Assembly: GCA_046048295.1 (NCBI GenBank)
Contig: JBJOGJ010000127.1
Span: forward strand, 1-11,017
Direction: 5' to 3'
Origin: CBDCWA01 sp046048295
GTDB lineage: Bacteria > Pseudomonadota > Alphaproteobacteria > Rhizobiales > Hyphomicrobiaceae
Length of the DNA: 11,017 nt
The translations under genes and the position numbers were made by a program. Of the stretch, positions 6,384 to 11,017 are shown one piece after another (position 1 is the first letter of the stretch; each line of letters opens with the position of its first letter). Under the pieces are notes generated by a model that was given only the letters and a program-made list of their open reading frames with translations, made no database searches and was not told where the DNA came from.

Positions 6384-8145
6384 ATGACCTATGTATCTGC
6401 GCAGGGTTCGTTTGAACCGGAGCTGCGGTGGGCACGGCCTGAGGCCGCATTGCACCCTGAATGATTTCTTCCTTGGGACCGAAGGCAGCCAACCGGCCGT
6501 CCTGGATCACGCCGATCGTATCGACGGCCACCAGCGCACTTGGCCTGTGTGCTACGACGACGACAATTCCACCACGGTCCCTCACACCCTGTATTGCAGC
6601 CGTCAGGGCCGCATCGCCATTCGAATCGAGATTCGAATTGGGTTCGTCGAGAACGACAAGGAACGGATCTCCGTAAAGCGCGCGTGCGAGCGCAATTCGC
6701 TGACGCTGGCCGGCCGAAAGCTCGATACCATTCGGCCCGAGCATCGTCTGGTATCCGTCGGGCAGCCCCACGATCATGCTGTGAACGCCGGCAGCAACCG
6801 CCGCTGCGATGATTTTCTCACTCGGCGGCTCCTTCTCGAAGCGACTGACATTCTCTGCGATACTGCCTTCGAGCAGCCCCACATCCTGCGGCAGGTACCC
6901 GATATTCTTGCCGAGCTGCGCCAGCGACCAATGATTGAGTGCCGAGCCATCGAGCCTGATCTGACCACGCACAACCGGCCACACATCGACGAGTGCCTTG
7001 ACCAGAGACGATTTCCCGCCGCCGCTGGGACCAATGAGGCCAAGCCCCTGACCGCTCTTGAGCGTGAAGCCAACGTCACCGATGACGACCGTCCCCGTGC
7101 TCGGCGCAGCAACTGTTATCTTCTCGACACTGAGTTCCTTGCAAGGCGCTGGCAATTCGACGATCTCGTCCCCGTCTTCGAGAGTGGTGAGCGTATCTCC
7201 GAGGCGCGTATAGCTGCGCCGTGCCCCAAGAAAATTCTTCCATTGGGCAATTGCCGCATCGACAGGGGCAAGCGCCCTAGCCGAAATAATGGACGCCGCG
7301 ATGATTGCTCCCGCCGACATCTGACCCTTGATCGTCAGGTAGGCACCAACGCCGAGCACAGCTGATTGCAGAATCATGCGCAGCACCTTTGAAATGCCGC
7401 TGAGCGTTCCCCCGACATCACTCGTTTGCATCTGCAATTTCAGGTGGGCATTGTTGGCAACCTGAAAGCGATCGATGGCGCGATCGACGATACCCATCGC
7501 ACGCAGCACATCTGCATTGCGCGCATGCGAGTCGGCAACGCTCATGCGCTCAATCGCTGCCTTGTGAGCTTCGTTGCCACAGTTCCTCGTAGCATACTCG
7601 GTTATCAGCGTAAGACTGCACACGACAAGTGCACCGCCGAGCACCATGGCCCCGAGCCAGGGATGGAGCAGGAAGCAGAAGATAAGGTAGATCGGCATCC
7701 AGGGCAGATCCAACAGTGCGATTGGCCCCGGTCCGCTGAGAAACGACCGCACCGTATCGACATCCCTGCCCCGTTCAATTGCTTCTGTCGTGGAGAAGCC
7801 GAACCGCGGCATGTCGATTGTCACCCTGTGCGCCAGCGGCGCCAATTGGTGATCGAGGCGAGAACCGAGGCGCACCATGATCTGGGATCTGATGATATCG
7901 AGTACGCCTTGCACCATGTAGAGCGCGATCGCGAGTGCCGATAGCGCGAGAAGTGTCGGAATGCTCTGGCTGGCAAGGGTACGGTCGTAAATCTGGAGCA
8001 TGTAGAAGGCGCCGGTCAGCGCGAGCAGGTTCACGATACCGGAAACGATGAACACGAAGATCATCGTGCTGCGAATTCCCCCAAGCGCCTTCCAAGGGGT
8101 AACTCGTGCTTTCGCCGCCTTTCTCCGAGATGAACTCCCCGCCAT
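6382..8145 (-). CDS. prsD: Type I secretion ABC exporter (permease-ATPase fusion), PrsD/AprD family
   Basis: This encodes 587 residues, the usual length for the PrsD/AprD/HasD group without an N-terminal C39-like domain. The N-terminal half has membrane helices beginning near residues 28-50 (MIFVFIVSGIVNLLALTGAF, then YMLQIYDRTLASQSIPTLL), which is typical of the family. The ATPase half has Walker A GPSGGGKSS (372-380), Q-loop Gln420 in GYLPQDVGL, signature ELSAGQRQR (475-483), Walker B FLVVLDEPNSNLD (495-507, catalytic Glu501) and H-loop His533. The signature has Ala in place of the more common Gly, a usual variant in this group. The last 25 or so residues are a Pro/Ala/Gln-rich tail. ATG 8145 follows GAGGG at about eight to nine bases. 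It drives export of RTX substrates in one step across both membranes with the HlyD-type adaptor and a TolC-like channel. It is the first gene of the T1SS operon. Confidence 0.95.
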   Translation of the reverse strand: MAGSSSRRKAAKARVTPWKALGGIRSTMIFVFIVSGIVNLLALTGAFYMLQIYDRTLASQSIPTLLALSALAIALYMVQGVLDIIRSQIMVRLGSRLDHQLAPLAHRVTIDMPRFGFSTTEAIERGRDVDTVRSFLSGPGPIALLDLPWMPIYLIFCFLLHPWLGAMVLGGALVVCSLTLITEYATRNCGNEAHKAAIERMSVADSHARNADVLRAMGIVDRAIDRFQVANNAHLKLQMQTSDVGGTLSGISKVLRMILQSAVLGVGAYLTIKGQMSAGAIIAASIISARALAPVDAAIAQWKNFLGARRSYTRLGDTLTTLEDGDEIVELPAPCKELSVEKITVAAPSTGTVVIGDVGFTLKSGQGLGLIGPSGGGKSSLVKALVDVWPVVRGQIRLDGSALNHWSLAQLGKNIGYLPQDVGLLEGSIAENVSRFEKEPPSEKIIAAAVAAGVHSMIVGLPDGYQTMLGPNGIELSAGQRQRIALARALYGDPFLVVLDEPNSNLDSNGDAALTAAIQGVRDRGGIVVVVAHRPSALVAVDTIGVIQDGRLAAFGPKEEIIQGAMRPQAVPTAAPVQTNPAQIHRS

Positions 8146-8462
8146 TACCGCTACCCTCTACAAAAATACGCTACAAACCACATCACGTCATTCCAGGCAC
8201 AAGAAATGGAGGCTCCCGCTTGAGTGACCCGCCTGTACCTTGAAATTGACGGGGCGATGCAATCATGAGGCCAACACCGGACAATTGCATCTTAGGGTTC
8301 ATTGTTGTCGCAGCACTACGACAGAACGTCTTGTATTGGCACGCGACCTTGGAACAAGAATAGATCAGACTTTGGTCTTACTGAACCTTCAGACTGTTGT
8401 TCTCCAGTCGTTCATACTACGGACCGCAGGGGATGCACTCCCCTGCGGTCCTCCGCTGTTCG
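8146..8462 (-). promoter_or_regulatory. 317-bp spacer upstream of the T1SS operon, likely promoter region
   Basis: No convincing gene is seen here; the short plus-strand frame (8240-8470) has no recognisable product. Being directly upstream of the exporter gene and after a terminator-like hairpin, it probably holds the operon promoter. A weak candidate on the minus strand is TTGTTC (8352-8357), 16 bases, then TACAAG (8330-8335); the matches to consensus are poor. Short dyads that could be operator sites are TGTCG/CGACA (8306-8323), AGAC/GTCT (8367-8378) and CTGAA/TTCAG (8381-8392). None matches a regulator I can name. Confidence 0.35.
8421..8451 (-). terminator. Terminator-like hairpin after the large RTX gene
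   Basis: GGACCGCAGGGG and CCCCTGCGGTCC form a perfect 12-bp stem around a 7-base loop, 11 bases after the TAA of the large RTX gene. There is no T-run on the 3' side of the minus strand, so it may act as a weak intrinsic terminator, an RNA-stabilising end or a processing signal. Its position argues that the T1SS operon has its own promoter downstream. Confidence 0.6.
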
Positions 8463-11017
8463 TTAGATGACGCCGATGAAGTCGGACGCCGTGAGGTTAT
8501 GGCGACCGTTGAGCTCGATATGGAAGTCGCGGCTCTGACCATCCACACTACCCTCGATGATCGTGTAGACGCCATCCTCCTTCTGCTCGTGGCGGAACAC
8601 TACCTGGCCCGCGGCAGTGAAGCTCGGCCCGTCCGCCAGCGTAAAGCTCTCGCCAGCGAGCGAATTGTCGACGATGCCGGTTAGATCGATCTTGTCACCG
8701 GCACGGAAGTCCATAACTCGATCGCCATCGGCATTCTCGGCTGTTGTGAAGACGAACATGTCGTTGCCGACACCGCCTGTCATCACGTTCACGGAAGCAT
8801 TCCCGACAAAGGTGTCGTTGCCGGAACCACCAATCGCATTCTCGACATACCGGATCGTGTCCATGCCGGTATCATCGCCAGTGACGAGTCCGAAACCACC
8901 CGTACCGAAGTCGACCGAAACACCAGTCGCAAACGACGAGTAATCGAGCGTGTCACTGCCGGCACCGCCGTCGTAGACGTCGTCGCCATCGCCCGCCGCG
9001 GCCACGAACACATCGTTGCCATCGCCGCCGCTGACCGTGTCGCGACCCTTGCCACCATTCAGCAGGTCGTCACCAGTACCGCCGGTTATCGTATCGTTGC
9101 CGGCACCACCGAAGAGCATGTCGTTGCCGGCATCGCCCATGATGATGTCGTCGCCGCCATCGCCGAACACGAGATCGTTGCCATCGCCAGCGACGATGTT
9201 GTCGTTGCCGCTTCCGCCCGACACCGTGTCGTCACCGGCCCCGGCGAGGATCGTGTCGTCGCCACCGAGGCTTGCGAGCGTATCGGACCCAGCACCACCG
9301 ACCAGCGTGTCTTCGTCAGCCGTACCGGTGAGCGCCACCGCACTCGGAGCCGGTACGTCCGTTTGCGGAGCCGGGGCCGGATCAGCATCGGTCGGCGATG
9401 GCTCGAGAGTGCCACCGTCGACATTGATGACCTCCTCGTCACCAAGCAGAACCTGGCCGATGTCGGTTACGATCAAAGGCAGATCCGCTCCGCTGGTGAA
9501 GTTCACCGAATGCGTGCTGTTCGACAAGGTAATCGACCCGTCCGCATTCTCCGTCCTGACGTAGTCGGCAAGCAAGCTCCCCGGAGCGAGTTCGATAACG
9601 TCCTGCGGCCTCAATGTGCCGATGAACTTGTCGTTGCCACCGCTCGAGCGCAGCACGATCCGATGCGAAGAATCGAGACCCGTAATATCGATGGTGTCGT
9701 TACCCTCGGTGCCATTGACCGTGATGGTATTGAGCGCCAGCGACGTCTGCGTAAAGTCGCCGTGGACGACAATCGTATCGCCTGCGACATCCGTGACGCT
9801 TCTGTCTCCATACGGCGTCTCGTTGATTGCAAGCTCTTCGACGTTGCGGAGCAGAAGGATACGGTCTGCATCCGTCGGCGTTCCGTTGCCACTGGTGATC
9901 ACGATCTCTGTACCGGTCGGCACAGTCAATCCTGCAGCCTGGGCTTCCACAGCGGTGAAGATGTGGAAGGTCTCGGCAACCGCCGCATCCCCATTGACAA
10001 TGATCGTGTCTAGGTTGCCGCCGCCACCATTGACCGTGTCGAGGCCGTCGCCGGCATTCCACACGATAGTGTCATTGCCGCCGCCGCTGTTGATCGTATC
10101 GTCACCGGCATCCCCGTAGACCACGTCGTTGCCGCCGCGAGCCGTTATGGTATCGCTGCCAGCGCCGCCGGATACGAACTCGCTAAGCCCCGTACCAGAG
10201 AAGCTGTCATTGGTATCCCCGAGACGGAATATGTTGGCAGCCGCCTCGGCCTGGGCGATATCGAGCGACTGGTCGGCAAACGCAATGGTCTGGACATCCG
10301 AGATAACCGTGACCAGCCCGCTCGATATTTCGGTCACTGTCAACTCGCCGGCCGTGTTGAAGCCGAGGATGTAGTCGAACAGCGTTCCCGTGAACGTCGC
10401 CGTGTCGGAAGGCGGCGGGTCGACCGGTGGCTGTTGGATTGGGTCGCTGCCTGCCTCGTCGGTTATTTCCGGGAACTGCGTACCATCCGTTTCGAACGTG
10501 ATCGAATTGGTTCCGTTTGAAACGGTGAACGAGCCGTCTGCGTTGGCTACCGCCTGATAACTGCTGAGCAACGTACCCGGCGCCACGTTGATAACGTCCT
10601 GCGCGCGCAGATCGCCTACCAGGGTATCGCTGCCACCCATCGTATTGAACACGATCCGATGAGCAGACAGCAACTCCGAGATGTCGATGACGTCGTTGCC
10701 GGTCGTTCCGTTGATCGTGATCGTGGCAAGCGCCAGGCTTGTCGGACCGAAATTCCCGATCGGCGTCACGCCAAGGCTCGGCAACGCCTGCCCAGGATTG
10801 TTTGGATCTTCGACGGGCACGTCGGAACCGTTGATGACCAGTTCCTCGATGTTGTCGAGCTGTGCAACCAGCTCACGCGTCGTGCCGGTATCGCGGATAA
10901 TCACGATCTCGGTGTTGTTCTGGAGAGTTCCACCAGTGAGAACGCCGGCAAATTCGGCCTGCACATTCGCCCGGTTGGTGGCATTGACGGCACCAAGAAC
11001 CGCGACGATCTCGAACG
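8463..11017 (-). CDS. Very large RTX protein, C-terminal part (runs off the right edge)
   Basis: About 850 residues are visible, open to the edge; GTG 10964 is only the first start-like codon, since the frame continues upstream to 11015. Numbered from the GTG: a beta-rich module at about 18-160 (LDNIEELVING, TSLALATITINGTTGNDVID, SAHRIVFNTMGGSDTLVG, LRAQDVI); a Pro/Asp linker; a DYILGF ... VISDVQTIAFADQSLDIA unit (about 190-237); a short RTX array (255-325); a second copy of the module (352-492); a Pro/Ala linker (about 518-542); a longer RTX array (545-672); and a serralysin-like end with DRVMDFRAGDKIDLTGI and HIELNGRHNLTASDFIGVI, a typical T1SS C-terminal signal. I recall similar modules in rhizobial animal-haem-peroxidase/RTX fusions (peroxicins), but the diagnostic part would be outside the window, so the catalytic identity is unknown. 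It is probably exported by the neighbouring T1SS. Confidence 0.9.
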   Translation of the reverse strand, partial: FEIVAVLGAVNATNRANVQAEFAGVLTGGTLQNNTEIVIIRDTGTTRELVAQLDNIEELVINGSDVPVEDPNNPGQALPSLGVTPIGNFGPTSLALATITINGTTGNDVIDISELLSAHRIVFNTMGGSDTLVGDLRAQDVINVAPGTLLSSYQAVANADGSFTVSNGTNSITFETDGTQFPEITDEAGSDPIQQPPVDPPPSDTATFTGTLFDYILGFNTAGELTVTEISSGLVTVISDVQTIAFADQSLDIAQAEAAANIFRLGDTNDSFSGTGLSEFVSGGAGSDTITARGGNDVVYGDAGDDTINSGGGNDTIVWNAGDGLDTVNGGGGNLDTIIVNGDAAVAETFHIFTAVEAQAAGLTVPTGTEIVITSGNGTPTDADRILLLRNVEELAINETPYGDRSVTDVAGDTIVVHGDFTQTSLALNTITVNGTEGNDTIDITGLDSSHRIVLRSSGGNDKFIGTLRPQDVIELAPGSLLADYVRTENADGSITLSNSTHSVNFTSGADLPLIVTDIGQVLLGDEEVINVDGGTLEPSPTDADPAPAPQTDVPAPSAVALTGTADEDTLVGGAGSDTLASLGGDDTILAGAGDDTVSGGSGNDNIVAGDGNDLVFGDGGDDIIMGDAGNDMLFGGAGNDTITGGTGDDLLNGGKGRDTVSGGDGNDVFVAAAGDGDDVYDGGAGSDTLDYSSFATGVSVDFGTGGFGLVTGDDTGMDTIRYVENAIGGSGNDTFVGNASVNVMTGGVGNDMFVFTTAENADGDRVMDFRAGDKIDLTGIVDNSLAGESFTLADGPSFTAAGQVVFRHEQKEDGVYTIIEGSVDGQSRDFHIELNGRHNLTASDFIGVI
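8949..9332 (-). repeat. RTX nonapeptide array, main, in the large RTX protein
   Basis: About 128 residues of GGxGxDxxx units (GGAGSDTLA, GDGGDDIIM, GDAGNDMLF, GGAGNDTIT, GGTGDDLLN and so on). This is a calcium-binding beta roll close to the C-terminal secretion signal. Confidence 0.92.
9489..9911 (-). repeat. Beta-rich module, copy 2, in the large RTX protein
   Basis: About 141 residues beginning TEIVIT and ending near HSVNFTSG. It shares with copy 1 the landmarks VEELAIN/IEELVIN, TSLALNTITVNG/TSLALATITING, the GNDTID and SHRIV elements, LRPQDVI/LRAQDVI, and NADGSITLSN/NADGSFTVSN. It is diverged at the DNA level, so this is an old duplication. Confidence 0.8.
9990..10202 (-). repeat. Short RTX array in the large RTX protein
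   Basis: About 70 residues with FSGTGLSEF, GGAGSDTIT, GGNDVVYGDAGDDTINSGGG and a degenerate last turn (GGGGNLDTI), sitting between the two beta-rich modules. Confidence 0.82.
10484..10913 (-). repeat. Beta-rich module, copy 1, in the large RTX protein
   Basis: About 143 residues from TEIVII to ITFETD. Same landmark order as copy 2. An extra loop, VPVEDPNNPGQALPSLGV, sits between the second and third landmarks. Confidence 0.78.

Noticed and set aside
6391..7365. Plus-strand open frame of 324 codons opposite the ABC exporter.
   Set aside because: Arg/His/Cys-rich shadow product; the exporter with all ATPase motifs occupies the other strand.

Overview
The window is a secretion locus from a Gram-negative bacterium, most likely an alphaproteobacterium of the Hyphomicrobiales (rhizobia and relatives). 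The basis is GC-rich codon use, a PrsD/PrsE-style type I secretion pair, and large RTX proteins of a kind I associate with that order. Genus and species cannot be read from the sequence. The window is almost fully coding. The only non-coding stretch over 300 bases is 8146-8462.

Left edge, plus strand: the 3' end of gspI and a complete gspJ, two type II secretion (T2SS) minor pseudopilins joined by a GTGA stop/start overlap. They converge, with an 18-base gap, on a minus-strand gene for the major pseudopilin GspG. Reading upstream from gspG on the minus strand come a short GxGD prepilin peptidase (gspO/pilD type) and a small predicted exported protein with four cysteines that I do not recognise. 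Next is a type I secretion (T1SS) block: a HlyD/PrsE membrane-fusion protein, an 872-residue RTX protein with an N-terminal hydrophobic helix and a cadherin-like domain, and a PrsD-type ABC exporter. The three T1SS genes are separated by 14-base gaps, with ribosome-binding sites overlapping the preceding stop codons, so they look like one transcript in the order exporter, substrate, adaptor. The small gene, peptidase and gspG follow on the same strand with short gaps and may be read from the same transcript.

Right edge, minus strand: the C-terminal 850 or so residues of a second, very large RTX protein that runs off the window. It alternates RTX arrays with a duplicated beta-rich module of about 140 residues. 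A strong 12-bp hairpin follows its stop, and then comes the 317-bp spacer before the exporter gene.

Working together (inference): the ABC exporter and HlyD adaptor, with an outer-membrane TolC-type channel encoded elsewhere, would export the 872-residue RTX protein and perhaps the larger one. The peptidase would process GspG, GspI and GspJ to build the T2SS pseudopilus. Both RTX proteins and GspG carry expected calcium-binding sites. The most unusual points are the head-to-tail placement of T1SS and T2SS genes, the membrane-anchor-like N-terminus on a T1SS substrate, the unrecognised Cys-rich protein at the junction, the broken pseudopilin gene order, and a recent-looking 270-bp in-frame tandem duplication in the RTX gene.
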